A DNA stretch of 64,000 nt, taken from assembly GCA_002478865.1 (NCBI GenBank), contig DLJZ01000029.1, forward strand, positions 1 to 64,000. Direction: 5' to 3'. Below are positions 53,321-61,789 of this stretch, one piece after another. The notes beneath the pieces were generated by a model. The model was not told the DNA's origin and ran no database searches. It was given only the letters and a program-made list of their open reading frames with translations. A program made the position numbers and the translations under genes. Numbering within the stretch: position 1 is the first letter of the stretch; each line of letters starts with the position of its first letter. This stretch comes from Hungatella sp. UBA7603. Lineage in GTDB: Bacteria; Bacillota; Clostridia; Lachnospirales; Lachnospiraceae.

Positions 53321-53941
53321 TTAAATAAAATATTCTATGGTATCCGCTGCCTTTTTCTGAGTATCCCGATTAAATAATATGGTGGCTTCTCTTATCTCCA
53401 AGGGGCCAAGGGCATAAAATCCCTTTCCTGTACTGTTTAACATATCCCAGGAAACACTTCGGTTTCTGCTGCATGGCATATCTTCAATCAGCTTAATCTC
53501 TGGCTTTTGAAACGGCTTCTTTCTAAAATAGGGATCAAACAAATAAATCTGCTTTTGATCCGCTCCAGTAATCAGCACATAATGCCAGCATCCATACATG
53601 ACCCGTGCTACCACTACACCACCCTGCTGAAGAGCGTACATGATCCGGCTATTCTCTCCTATATACACCTCTTCCCCCGTTAAATATTCGCTGTATATGG
53701 GAAACTTCTTCACCTTACCAAACTGGTTAAACCAGTCACTTAGAAACATCATGGCCATGCGGGAAGTTCCATTTTTCCCAAACTCACCTTTTATATTGTA
53801 AGCATCAAGGCAGAACAGCATAATGTGTTTCATAATATCGGGCGGCACTTCCTCTCGTTTAAAAAGAAAGCTCATTGCATTAAACAATGTGGTGGGGCCG
53901 CAGTCGTATTCCGTCACCTGATAATTTAGCGGGTTCTTCAT
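53321..53941 (-). CDS. C39-like cysteine peptidase family protein
   Basis: A 206-residue protein with the papain-like C39 fold. The nucleophile Cys is in VTEYDCGPTTLFNAMSFL (residue 14), the His in GCWHYVLITGADQ (about residue 120) and the Asp in YLFDPYFR. There is no signal peptide and no ABC-exporter fusion as in bacteriocin-processing C39 enzymes, so it acts in the cytoplasm or by unknown export. All three catalytic residues are present. Monocistronic, ending at its own terminator. The substrate is unknown; no bacteriocin precursor is seen nearby. Confidence 0.75.
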   Translation of the reverse strand: MKNPLNYQVTEYDCGPTTLFNAMSFLFKREEVPPDIMKHIMLFCLDAYNIKGEFGKNGTSRMAMMFLSDWFNQFGKVKKFPIYSEYLTGEEVYIGENSRIMYALQQGGVVVARVMYGCWHYVLITGADQKQIYLFDPYFRKKPFQKPEIKLIEDMPCSRNRSVSWDMLNSTGKGFYALGPLEIREATILFNRDTQKKAADTIEYFI

Positions 53942-54014
53942 GGATCATTCCCTTTCGTTTCTAGTTGTATTTCAACTGAATTCTTGTAATATGTAGTTTC
54001 TTTATAAGATGTAC

Positions 54015-54584
54015 CTATCTTGTCATGCGATTTTCCTCGTACATCTTTCTTGTAATTCCATATATAGTAAGATCGCAGATTCCTATGTTATTCCTGCCTG
54101 CCTCAATGAGTGTACCTTCATAACGCAAACCAGCCTTTTTCATGACCTTTCCGGAATTTGGATTCTTTGGATCATGCCTGGCTTCAATGCGGTTGCATCC
54201 TACGCCCTCAAAGAAAAAACGTACTAGCTCCCTTAACGCTTCTGCCATAATTCCTTTAAACCAATACTCCTTGGACATACAGTATCCAATTTCAACGGAA
54301 TCTATTTTTTCACTCCAGAAAACGACTCCAATGCTACCAATAGCCTGATGATTTTCCTTATACTCCATGCACCAGTCATAACTCCTTGGATCTTCGTATC
54401 GATCGATCCAACCTTGAATCACAGTCTTTGATGTTTCTGGTGATTCGTGAATAGGCCAACCCAGGAATTTCGTCACTTGAACATCGCTTGCCCAGTTCCT
54501 ATACATATCCTCTGCATCCGTTAAACGAAACGGGCGTAAGATAAGACGATCGGTTTCCAACACAACTGTTCCTAAATGATTCAT
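54015..54584 (-). CDS. GNAT-family acetyltransferase (RimJ/RimL type)
   Basis: A 189-residue acetyltransferase. It starts VVLETDRLILRPFRLTDAED, the hallmark of the RimJ/RimL branch, and has VEIGYCMSKEYWFKGIMAEA and LRELVRFFF as the acetyl-CoA loop, then RIEARHDPKNPNSGKVMKKA and GLRYEGTLIEAGR. Such enzymes acetylate protein N-termini or small amines. GAAGGGAG precedes the ATG. Monocistronic. The substrate is unknown. Confidence 0.9.
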   Translation of the reverse strand: MNHLGTVVLETDRLILRPFRLTDAEDMYRNWASDVQVTKFLGWPIHESPETSKTVIQGWIDRYEDPRSYDWCMEYKENHQAIGSIGVVFWSEKIDSVEIGYCMSKEYWFKGIMAEALRELVRFFFEGVGCNRIEARHDPKNPNSGKVMKKAGLRYEGTLIEAGRNNIGICDLTIYGITRKMYEENRMTR

Positions 54585-54790
54585 GTTTTGCTCCCTTCCG
54601 AATCCATGTCTTGTGCCTGAACTGCATGGATATAAAGCTATTCTATGGTATGACTGTCAGGTAATTGTACACTATTATATTTCCACGTTCCTTGTTTGTC
54701 AAATAAAATGGGGGTATCTCTCATAAAATACAGACCTTTCCTAATGGATAAGGGGGCTTCGTTATAGCGAGACAAATACTGGTGACTGGT

Positions 54791-54841
54791 AAAAAAAGAG
54801 ATGAGAGGTAAAATTAATCCCATCATCTCTTAGATTCTATG
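54791..54841 (-). terminator. Terminator of the secreted glycosidase gene
   Basis: Perfect 9-bp stem AAGAGATGA / TCATCTCTT (54796-54841) followed on the minus strand by seven T. It lies about 100 nt past the stop codon at 54941. A 62-codon frame (54638-54826) begins inside this hairpin and is therefore rejected as a gene. Confidence 0.85.
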
Positions 54842-54940
54842 ATTCAAATATATTTATGAGAAACTCTTTACTTGCAAAAATCCGAATTTCTTCTTATAAA
54901 TACATTTATTTATGTTAAATCATGACTTTCAATCTAGCAA

Positions 54941-56419
54941 TTAAGGAGTTGCAATGGACCACTGCTGATTATTACTTGTACTACCTGACCACTGGTATAA
55001 ATTAGCTCCGTTGGTCGTTGAACCCGTGCCGTCAAGATATAACCCCGTTGCAACATTTTTAAACTTGTAGTAATCACCTGATGCTTCCCGGATCCACTTC
55101 TGATTGTTACTTCCGCTGCTGCTCCATTGACCACAGACAGAGCCGTTCGCGGTACGGGCCATACCATCTAAGTATAATCCTGTGGCACCGTTTCTGATCA
55201 TATAATAACTGCCGGATTGCTCAAGAACCCATTGCTGGTTATTGCTGTTATTTTTGGCATACTGTTTGCAGTCGGAGCCATTTGTGGTAGAGCCGTATCC
55301 ATCCATGCATAACCCAGTTGCCCGGTTTGTAAGTGCAACATAGGTATCTATCGTTGTAGAAACAGGCATGTCGCCATAGGTGACACTATTTAATCCAGAT
55401 CCATTCCATCCTGCTCCGATTACAAACAAACGTCCGTTGCTGAGCGGAACAATACATCTGGAATAACATGCTCCAACAATGCTATTGATCTGCGACCAGC
55501 TTCCAACCCCATTATTGGTGTTTGTATACAGCTTGCTATTACCTCCACTGCTTAAAATAATGGTTCCATTTAAATTAACACAATATGGACCACTCCCCGA
55601 TGAGTCAAAGGAAGTTCCTGCATCGGTGGGATTCCAGCTTTCTGGATTTGATGAGATTTTATAGAATGCGCCACCATTCTTTCCAATGATTTCGTATGTC
55701 ATTATGTAGTTACCGTTTGGCATTTTAGCTACTGTTGCCATTCCTGGCCGTTGTCCGCTGTCAGATAATGCAACGTCATTTACCACACTGCTCCAAGTGA
55801 TGCCGTCTGTTGTTGTCTGATGCGCTAATTTTTGACTATGAGCTGTATCCCGTTCATCTGAGTAGTAGCAGATTAGCTTGTTATTAACAACCATTAAAAA
55901 TGGTTCCCAAACTGGATCATCTCCAGGATTTGCTTTCTTGCCTTCTGCAATTGTACTTACATAGGTCCAGTTTCTTCCTGCATCGTTGCTCTTATACAAA
56001 TCTATTTCGCAGAAGGAACGGTCATAAGGCAGTACAAGTCCAGCACAAAGGAGTGTTCCAGCAGGCATATTGCCGATTGCCTGAGGCAACTCATATAATT
56101 GGGGTTCCCATCTCATTCCCACTCCCTTATGAGTATCCTTTACATCACCAACCTTCGCCCATGTTTCCCCGTTATTGGTGCTTTCAAAAATAGGGAACGC
56201 AGATACTCCGGTGGTGTATTGTTCAAATGTTGCATACATCTTTCCACTGCTTGTCTGCATGGCCCTCGCATACAAAACTCCCGGTGCTGGCGCTCCTGCC
56301 GGTGTTGTATACATGGTAGAAGGCCCGTAGGCTTTCACCGGATCCGGATCAACAAAGACAAATAATAACAGTAACAGCAGCAGTCCCCCACTTAAAACTT
56401 TTCTTGCAATCTTCTTCAT
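54941..56419 (-). CDS. Secreted sialidase-fold glycosidase (GH93-like) with ricin-type CBM13
   Basis: A 492-residue secreted protein. Residues 1-31 are a signal peptide (KKIARKVLSGGLLLLLLLFV). Residues about 35-350 form a beta-propeller with Asp-box-like turns (STNNGETWAKV, SNDAGRNWTYV, TTDGITWSSV) and a conserved PVWEPFLMVVNNKLICYYSD followed by QRPGMATVAKMPNGNYIMTY. This pattern matches GH93 exo-arabinanase-like proteins; a true sialidase lacks it. Residues about 355-492 hold three ricin QxW repeats (NNQQWVLEQ, NNQKWIREA, NNQQWSIAT), a sugar-binding CBM13. It likely trims plant arabinan or related sugars. Monocistronic. Confidence 0.75.
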   Translation of the reverse strand: MKKIARKVLSGGLLLLLLLFVFVDPDPVKAYGPSTMYTTPAGAPAPGVLYARAMQTSSGKMYATFEQYTTGVSAFPIFESTNNGETWAKVGDVKDTHKGVGMRWEPQLYELPQAIGNMPAGTLLCAGLVLPYDRSFCEIDLYKSNDAGRNWTYVSTIAEGKKANPGDDPVWEPFLMVVNNKLICYYSDERDTAHSQKLAHQTTTDGITWSSVVNDVALSDSGQRPGMATVAKMPNGNYIMTYEIIGKNGGAFYKISSNPESWNPTDAGTSFDSSGSGPYCVNLNGTIILSSGGNSKLYTNTNNGVGSWSQINSIVGACYSRCIVPLSNGRLFVIGAGWNGSGLNSVTYGDMPVSTTIDTYVALTNRATGLCMDGYGSTTNGSDCKQYAKNNSNNQQWVLEQSGSYYMIRNGATGLYLDGMARTANGSVCGQWSSSGSNNQKWIREASGDYYKFKNVATGLYLDGTGSTTNGANLYQWSGSTSNNQQWSIATP

Positions 56420-56957
56420 CTCTTTACCCCTTTCTTGATTGTGTTTTAGAAAACTTATTCCACATTGAGGTTTGTTGGCGCATAGCCGAAATATAGATGC
56501 TACTACAAACCATCCTCAATCGTAATACCTTTATTATTTATTGGAAACGGAAAATGTGGATTGGTTAAAATAAACGAGACGGAAATACTAAGGGCATTTA
56601 AGAATGTCAGACGAAAGAAGGGGGGTGCCCTATGTTCCTGAGCAGGTTTTTAAAGTATGCCTGTTCATTAAGACAAAAAATGATCTTTGTTTGCATTGGC
56701 TTAATTGACAGAATAATTATCAAATCAGAAGGTTAATCTCCCAATTCTTTCTGCCTATACTTTCATTATAAATCTGTTTTTGAAGTTGTCAAGTAATGCT
56801 ACTCGTTAAGTTTGCATAAATTTTTCAGATTGTCTTTTGAGGAGATTTTACCCTTCTATAAAAAATTATAACCTCCAAAGTGAGTTGTTTTACCACATCA
56901 GTTTGAAGGTTAAAAGGAACTATTTATTGGTTTAAAAATTTAGTAGTACTATCTGTT
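56420..56957. other. AT-rich intergenic region
   Basis: It contains an imperfect dyad at 56465-56519 (TTGAGG-TTTGT / ACAAA-CCTCAA) that spans a candidate glycosidase promoter (TTGAGG, 18-nt spacer, TATATT, read leftward). A 34-codon plus-strand frame (56632-56736) follows a purine-rich AAGAAGGGGGG site; it is hydrophobic in the middle but matches nothing I know. A terminator lies at 56870-56911. Confidence 0.35.
56860..56911 (-). terminator. Terminator of the kinase/exporter operon
   Basis: Stem AACCTTCAAA / TTTGGAGGTT (56870-56911, one G-U pair) followed on the minus strand by ATAATTTTTTATAG, about 47 nt past the kinase stop codon. Confidence 0.65.
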
Positions 56958-57860
56958 TTAGCCATGAAGAATCTCCCATCTTTCCTGAAATTCTCTCATT
57001 GTCTGATATCGTTCCTCTGGTTTTGGTGCAACTGCTTTTCGTAATACCTCATATGCTTTCTCACTCAACTCCCACTGTTCTATAGAACACGGCAAAAAGC
57101 AGCAACTCTTATACCGCATCCTTATTTCCTCCTCCGTGAAACTTCCAAAAATATGAAATATCATTGCCCCCAAAGTAAACACATTGGTCCTCTCATCAAT
57201 TGTCTCATTAAGTATGTATTCTTCTGGCGCCTTCAACCTTTTACTTCCCCAATAATTTTCTCCCATATCATTTATCGTTGGCTTCTCCCGAAAAAAGTCA
57301 ATGTCGCAAATAGTAGTGGTATCAGTATCAAAATCATACATTATACTTCCATCGTAAAAATCAACTCCAACATAGTTCTTTTCTGCTACCAGGTTTAAAA
57401 AGGGAAATAAAACATTCACTGATTCCAATCTTTTTTCAACTGGCAATTCCCTATATTTTTTAGACGGTGACTTTATCTGCGGATTCTCTGCATAAAAATC
57501 AAAGTTCCAATGGTCAAACAGACAATCTCCCTTCGCCCAATCAAAGACCACCACGTACATGTCTCCCATTGAAAAATGCTCCAGCATATTTATTAAATTA
57601 GGGTGACGTAATATTTCGTATAATTTCACTGCCTCTTTTAAAGTCTGTACTGATTCTTCCGGATTAAGTTCTGCCTCTAAGGTATTGACACCTGCAATCT
57701 TCACAAAATATCGTTTATCCCCGTTCTCGACACCCAATCCAATACACCCCGAGCCAGTCTGGTCGAATACGCAAAACGCTTCTCCATATGTATGAACCCA
57801 CTGAAAATCATGATACTCTTTTAGCTGAAACTCCACTTTATCAAGCGTAATTTTCTCCAT
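56958..57860 (-). CDS. Divergent Hanks-type protein kinase-like protein
   Basis: A 300-residue cytoplasmic protein with a kinase fold. The ATP-binding Lys is K54 in KRYFVKIAGV, the Glu helix is in TLKEAVKLYEILRHPNLINM, the catalytic loop appears as GVDFYDGSIMYDF instead of HRDxxxxN, and the magnesium motif is CDIDFF in place of DFG. The activation segment ends in KAPEEYIL, and a C-lobe Asp is in ERTNVFTLGAMIF. AGGAGGGG precedes the ATG. It lies 80 bp after the broken exporter permease gene, with no terminator between, so it is likely in that operon. Substrate and activity are unknown; the changed loops may mean a specialised or weak kinase. Confidence 0.75.
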   Translation of the reverse strand: MEKITLDKVEFQLKEYHDFQWVHTYGEAFCVFDQTGSGCIGLGVENGDKRYFVKIAGVNTLEAELNPEESVQTLKEAVKLYEILRHPNLINMLEHFSMGDMYVVVFDWAKGDCLFDHWNFDFYAENPQIKSPSKKYRELPVEKRLESVNVLFPFLNLVAEKNYVGVDFYDGSIMYDFDTDTTTICDIDFFREKPTINDMGENYWGSKRLKAPEEYILNETIDERTNVFTLGAMIFHIFGSFTEEEIRMRYKSCCFLPCSIEQWELSEKAYEVLRKAVAPKPEERYQTMREFQERWEILHG

Positions 57861-57940
57861 ATACCCCTCCTATAAATACAATCTTATTTTTCTACTTACA
57901 ACTTAAAAAAAACGAATCCCATTTCATATTTACTTCTCTC

Positions 57941-58743
57941 TTATGAACTAGCACTATTATAACGCCGAATTCCGCATTTCCAAATAACACTTGTAACAAC
58001 TGTAAAAAAGGAGGTAATCAAAATCCCATATACAGCTCCTAATACATTCAACTCTCCAATCAGCGCTTGAACTGGTATTGTAGCCATAATACCATATGGC
58101 AAGATGCAACAAAAGAGCAATTTATATCCCCCGTAAAAAACAATCCCCGGAATCTTCATACACAATTCCAGCCCGGCCTCCTCAATCCTGGTTATATTTG
58201 CATTGGACAGGACGAAAAAGCAAACCGACCGTATAATCACTTCCATCTCATAAAATAATAGGGTCATTAGTATCAGCCAGAAAATATAGCTTACTATGGC
58301 CCCCCTAAGATAGGGGTACCCAGCACATGAATCCCGTAAACAATAATCAAGACACTCATACCCACAAGTGGAAGCGAGCCAGGATTTATTCGCTCAAATG
58401 TCATTCGAAGCAAAGGGCTTCCTGGCTTTGTAAGATACAGATCCATGTCACCGCTTTTAATTTTCTGCGGAAGGCCATTAATACCAAAGAAATAAACAAA
58501 CATGTTAATTGCATTAATCATAGAAAAGGTACCAATAAAAACAATCATCTCCCCTTTCCCCCAGGAACCAATCCGGTCCACGTTAGTATAGATTGCCTGG
58601 AATACAATGAGCTGTATGAAAAACAAACTACCATCTACAAAAAATGCTCCAAAAAATCCAAAGCGAAACATCATTAGATTTTGAAACCGTATCTGGATCA
58701 GAGCCTTTATTACCTTTCTATTTCGTTTCCATTGCTCCATCAT
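57941..58743 (-). pseudogene. ABC-2 permease broken by a one-base frameshift in a G6 tract
   Basis: Two frames form one permease. The first (58743-58294) gives 149 residues starting MMEQWKRNRKVIKALIQIRF and stops soon after the run GTPILGGP; the second (to 57941) continues with six more hydrophobic stretches, the first visible as MTLLFYEMEVIIRSVCFF. At 58300-58305 there is a run of six C on the plus strand (G6 in the mRNA). One extra G joins the frames into GTPILGGAIVSYIFWLILM and gives 267 residues, close to the 264 of its partner permease. The start overlaps the partner by 4 nt. It could be a dead gene, phase variation at the tract or a sequencing error. Confidence 0.85.
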
Positions 58744-59534
58744 ATCCCCACCCCATCAAACTTTCTCCGATAATATCCCCAAGTTACTATTATTAGAGCC
58801 TGAAGCATTACACACCATAAGAATATAATAACCAGGCCAGGCACCGCCTCTTCCCCCATTCTTCCAATCAATAACATGGAAGGTAAGTAGGTGATGTAAT
58901 AAAACGGAAACAGCTTCATCACAGAGATAATTCCCTGTGGCAGCAGTACAAGTGGAACAATACTTCCTGTGATAAATGCCACAAGATTGTTCTTTATCAT
59001 CAAAAATGTACCGATTTCCTGATACTTTAAGGCCAGCAATCCAAGATAGTAATTTAACTGCAACATAAATAATAATCCCAGTAAAATCAATAAAAAAGCA
59101 CACAATATTATGAGCGGGTCATGAGATAACGCAAACTTGATTCGAAAGATAAATACCCAAACAAATGCAGCTATAAATTGAAACACTCCATAATAAGCCA
59201 CAACCCCCGCTTCCATAGCCATAAAATATTTCTGGATATTGACAGGGATTACCATATATTTAGAGAATGTTCCATTTCTAATTCTTTGACTGACCTCACT
59301 ACTGATTCCATCCGACATATCTAACTGGGATAAGAATGAACTGATGATATAATAAGAAAGCATGCTTTGAAAGGTAAAACCAGCCACTTCAGTCCGATCC
59401 TTAAATATAATTCCCCAAAGGAGGTAGGCAAACAGTATTTTAGTAACGGTAAATAAAACTTGAAAGGCCACATCCGCCCGCCATACTAACTGGGATTTAA
59501 TATATATCTTTGCTATTTCAACGTACTTCTTCAA
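58740..59534 (-). CDS. ABC-2 family permease
   Basis: A 264-residue permease of the ABC-2 (DUF990-like) branch with six hydrophobic segments, starting KKYVEIAKIYIKSQLVWRAD. Typical marks are MSYYIISSF-like SYYIISSFLSQLD and the amphipathic loop ISSEVSQRIRNGTFSKYMVI. It starts at a TTG with GGAGGGG upstream and overlaps the ATPase stop by 17 nt. It pairs with the permease at 57941-58743. Systems of this shape (one ATPase, two DUF990-type permeases) export unknown cargo in many Firmicutes. Confidence 0.88.
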   Translation of the reverse strand: MKKYVEIAKIYIKSQLVWRADVAFQVLFTVTKILFAYLLWGIIFKDRTEVAGFTFQSMLSYYIISSFLSQLDMSDGISSEVSQRIRNGTFSKYMVIPVNIQKYFMAMEAGVVAYYGVFQFIAAFVWVFIFRIKFALSHDPLIILCAFLLILLGLLFMLQLNYYLGLLALKYQEIGTFLMIKNNLVAFITGSIVPLVLLPQGIISVMKLFPFYYITYLPSMLLIGRMGEEAVPGLVIIFLWCVMLQALIIVTWGYYRRKFDGVGI

Positions 59535-60513
59535 GGGAACCCCTCCCTTCTCCGTAAATTCGTTCTACAATGGTACCAATCTCTTCCTCCTCCACAGAGA
59601 TATCGCTGGGCCCATACTTCATTAACTGCCCTAGTAACTCACTTGTTTTCTCTTTTGTAACTTTAAGGACTTTTTTATATGGCGTTTCAGATATTACAAA
59701 AATACCAGGAGTAAGCTTTGGTAATTCCATTGGTATATCAAAGGTCAATGTAATCTTTTTATGTATCTGATACCGCTCAAATAGTTGATCCGTATCTCCA
59801 TCATAGATTTTACTGCCGTGATTGATGACGATAGAACGCCTACAAAGCGTTTTGATATCTTCCATATAATGAGATGTTAAAATAATAGTGGTTCCTCTTG
59901 TCTCATTAATTTCCTTTAAAAATCCTCGAATCTGCTTTGATGCAATGCTATCCAGGCCTATGGTTGGCTCATCTAGAAATAGGATCTTGGGATTATGAAG
60001 CAATGCTACGATCAACTCCATTTTCATTCGTTCTCCCAAAGACATTGTCCTGACTTGGACATTCATCAATTCCTTTACATGAAACAGTTCGATAAAGAAG
60101 TTTTTTGCAGTCTCGTACTCTGCTTCCGGTATTCCATATATCTCTTTAAATAACCGCAGGGTATCTTCTACTGTCAAATCAAAAAACAACTGGCTCTTCT
60201 GCCCCATGACAACTGCATATTGTTGTTTGAATCCATTTTTTAGGTCATTGGGATAATACCCAAAGACGCTTATCTCTCCAGAGGTAGGTGCAATAATTCC
60301 AGTCAGCATCTTGACTAAAGTTGTTTTTCCTGCTCCGTTTGGTCCTATCAGGCCTACAAATTCCCCTTCCTTAATCTTTAAATCCAGTTCATTTACAGAA
60401 GTGATCTCTTCGTAATCACGTTTGATCAATCCTTTGATGCTCCCTGCAATACCCACCTGCTTTTTGTATCTGCGAAATCTTTTTGTTAGCTTATTCGTCT
60501 CAATAATATTCAT
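59518..60513 (-). CDS. ABC exporter ATPase
   Basis: A 331-residue ATPase. Walker A is GLIGPNGAGKTTLVKML, the signature is RTMSLGERMKMELIVALL and Walker B is ILFLDEPTIGLDSIAS; the C-terminal ~90 residues are an extra domain of this exporter class. GGAGGG lies about 5 nt before the ATG at 60513; seven upstream codons are rejected. The ATG overlaps the stop of a 22-codon reading frame by 4 nt (ATGA), suggesting coupled translation. It is controlled by a long hairpin-rich leader (60514-61002). The substrate is unknown. Confidence 0.93.
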   Translation of the reverse strand: MNIIETNKLTKRFRRYKKQVGIAGSIKGLIKRDYEEITSVNELDLKIKEGEFVGLIGPNGAGKTTLVKMLTGIIAPTSGEISVFGYYPNDLKNGFKQQYAVVMGQKSQLFFDLTVEDTLRLFKEIYGIPEAEYETAKNFFIELFHVKELMNVQVRTMSLGERMKMELIVALLHNPKILFLDEPTIGLDSIASKQIRGFLKEINETRGTTIILTSHYMEDIKTLCRRSIVINHGSKIYDGDTDQLFERYQIHKKITLTFDIPMELPKLTPGIFVISETPYKKVLKVTKEKTSELLGQLMKYGPSDISVEEEEIGTIVERIYGEGRGSLEEVR

Positions 60514-60578
60514 TTCTTCCCTCCATAAAAACAAGTAAGAGTCTGACTTGTCAGACTCTGGTGCTGACGCGCTGTCAC
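60510..60578 (-). CDS. Possible 22-codon leader peptide coupled to the exporter ATPase
   Basis: A frame from a GTG (60576-60578), with AGGAGG (60590-60595) 11 nt upstream, ends in TGA at 60510-60512, overlapping the ATPase ATG as ATGA. The peptide begins with VTARQHQSLTSQT. The same stretch forms the perfect 10-bp hairpin at 60538-60559, so translation would change that hairpin. It could be a regulatory leader rather than a functional protein. Confidence 0.4.
   Translation of the reverse strand: MTARQHQSLTSQTLTCFYGGKK
60531..60559 (-). terminator. Hairpin upstream of the exporter ATPase, possible attenuator
   Basis: Perfect 10-bp stem AGAGTCTGAC / GTCAGACTCT with a 2-nt loop, followed on the minus strand by TTACTTGTTTTT. 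It lies 25 nt before the ATPase start codon, inside the transcribed leader. A second perfect dyad, TGTCACT-TT-AGTGACA, lies just upstream (60574-60589). Confidence 0.6.
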
Positions 60579-60669
60579 TTTAGTGACATCCTCCTTTTAA
60601 GCGTCATGTGCATCCTGCAGGTCGTGCTTTTTATTTTATAGGGGAGTTCGTAGAACTTTCCAATAAAAT

Positions 60670-60718
60670 AAAAAATGACCACTTTTATCAGCCTTAACAG
60701 CATGCTTTCAGTGGTCAT
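60670..60718 (-). terminator. Strong terminator inside the exporter leader
   Basis: Perfect 9-bp stem ATGACCACT / AGTGGTCAT (60675-60718) followed on the minus strand by TTTTTTATTTTATTGG. It lies 160 nt before the ATPase gene and 280 nt after the promoter, so it must be bypassed for expression. Confidence 0.85.
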
Positions 60719-60759
60719 AAATAGTCCTGTATTTGGACAGACTTCACCCTTTTGGGTAT

Positions 60760-60787
60760 AAAAAAAGCATAACAATACTGTTACGCT
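60760..60787 (-). terminator. First terminator inside the exporter leader
   Basis: A 9-bp stem AGCGTAACA / TGTTATGCT with a 4-nt loop (60766-60787) and seven T on the minus strand. It lies upstream of the stronger one at 60670-60718. Confidence 0.8.
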
Positions 60788-60943
60788 CTCAAGTGTCCAT
60801 CCAATACAGACATCTATTAAGGTATGATCTCCTAAAAAACAGGGGTCAAGCATTCAGTAAGGCTGAAATACCGGCTGTATAAGCCGATAAAAAGGGCGGA
60901 CTTATGACGTTGTCATGTAGGTCTTTCCTTTTCAACTATTAAA

Positions 60944-60976
60944 TTAGTTGTTTTCCTTTACGGCAATGCTTAACAT
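60944..60976 (-). CDS. Possible 10-codon leader peptide
   Basis: A frame ATG...TAA encoding MLSIAVKENN, with GAGAGG 7 nt upstream, about 25 nt after the predicted transcription start. Its place at the very start of a leader with several terminators fits ribosome-mediated attenuation. A second tiny frame (60902-60916, MTTS) follows. Confidence 0.4.
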   Translation of the reverse strand: MLSIAVKENN

Positions 60977-61008
60977 TCACATACCTCTCTTTTCATAATT
61001 ATGGTTTT

Positions 61009-61037
61009 ATACTACTCTACTATTTTATTCCTGTCAA
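61009..61037 (-). promoter_or_regulatory. Promoter of the exporter/kinase operon
   Basis: Perfect TTGACA (61032-61037), 17-nt spacer and TAGTAT (61009-61014), read leftward. The predicted start is near 61002, giving a leader of about 490 nt before the ATPase gene. Confidence 0.7.
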
Positions 61038-61138
61038 TTGATTCTCATTACAGTTTGATGATAGTGGTATTGAATGAAAACCTGTTCTTGTAAAAAATGC
61101 AAAAATAAATAGACTTATCTAATATTAATGTTAAAAAA

Positions 61139-61789
61139 TTATTTAACAGCAAGAATCATAGCAGTATGATCCATCTTAAAAACCTTTTCAACTTTTATAA
61201 AACCTGCCTCCTTTAACATTTTCATCTGATTGTCCAGAGTACACGGAATATCATAATGATAGAATTCTCCTTTTGAAACATCCATATCTTTCATGAAACG
61301 TTGATACTCCCTATAAAAATAATCCTCCTCTTCCTGTGTTTCCACCATATAATCACACTCAATATAGGTGCCCTTAGGCTTTAGTGTCTTAAATATCTTT
61401 TTATACAACCCTATCTTTGCTTCATGGGAAAAATGATGCATGGTTTGAAAGGAAATTGCACAATCAAATGATTCCGTTGCCAGTTCAACATCAAAGTAGC
61501 TTCCACAAATTAGTTGAAGAGATTTACCTTTGTATTTATCCTGTAATTTATCCAGCATAGATTGAGTTAGATCAATGCCTGTCACTTGAATATTCGGAAA
61601 AGCTTTAAATACATTCTCTAATTCTAAACCAGTTCCACAACCAAGATCCAGCAATTGCTCGCATTGACCAGTTATTAAAGTTGGCAATATAACACATGCT
61701 TCTTTGTAGCCTGTTACATTGAATAGCATATGTTCCTCATATCCCTCTAGGCGATTTTCAAAAAATTTGCTCATTTCTTCTAATGACAC
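61139..61789 (-). CDS. Class I SAM-dependent methyltransferase
   Basis: A 216-residue methyltransferase. Motif I is QLLDLGCGTGLELENVFKAF, motif II has TGIDLTQSMLDKL, and FDCAISFQTMHHFSHEAK with LKPKGTYIECDY follow. It starts at a GTG with GGAGGT upstream. It looks like a small-molecule methyltransferase of the UbiE/Mg-protoporphyrin-like fold; the substrate is not known. It stands alone between the exporter leader and the BAAT-like gene, transcribed away from the latter. Confidence 0.88.
   Translation of the reverse strand: MSLEEMSKFFENRLEGYEEHMLFNVTGYKEACVILPTLITGQCEQLLDLGCGTGLELENVFKAFPNIQVTGIDLTQSMLDKLQDKYKGKSLQLICGSYFDVELATESFDCAISFQTMHHFSHEAKIGLYKKIFKTLKPKGTYIECDYMVETQEEEDYFYREYQRFMKDMDVSKGEFYHYDIPCTLDNQMKMLKEAGFIKVEKVFKMDHTAMILAVK

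Noticed and set aside
54638-54826. 62-codon minus-strand frame
   Set aside because: Its first codons lie inside a perfect terminator stem (54796-54841) and it has no ribosome site.
56632-56736. 34-codon plus-strand frame with AAGAAGGGGGG upstream
   Set aside because: Plausible site, but no family likeness, promoter or terminator; noted only within the intergenic entry.
60575-60853. 92-codon minus-strand frame upstream of the exporter
   Set aside because: It runs through two strong intrinsic terminators and lacks a ribosome site; the stretch is better read as a regulatory leader.
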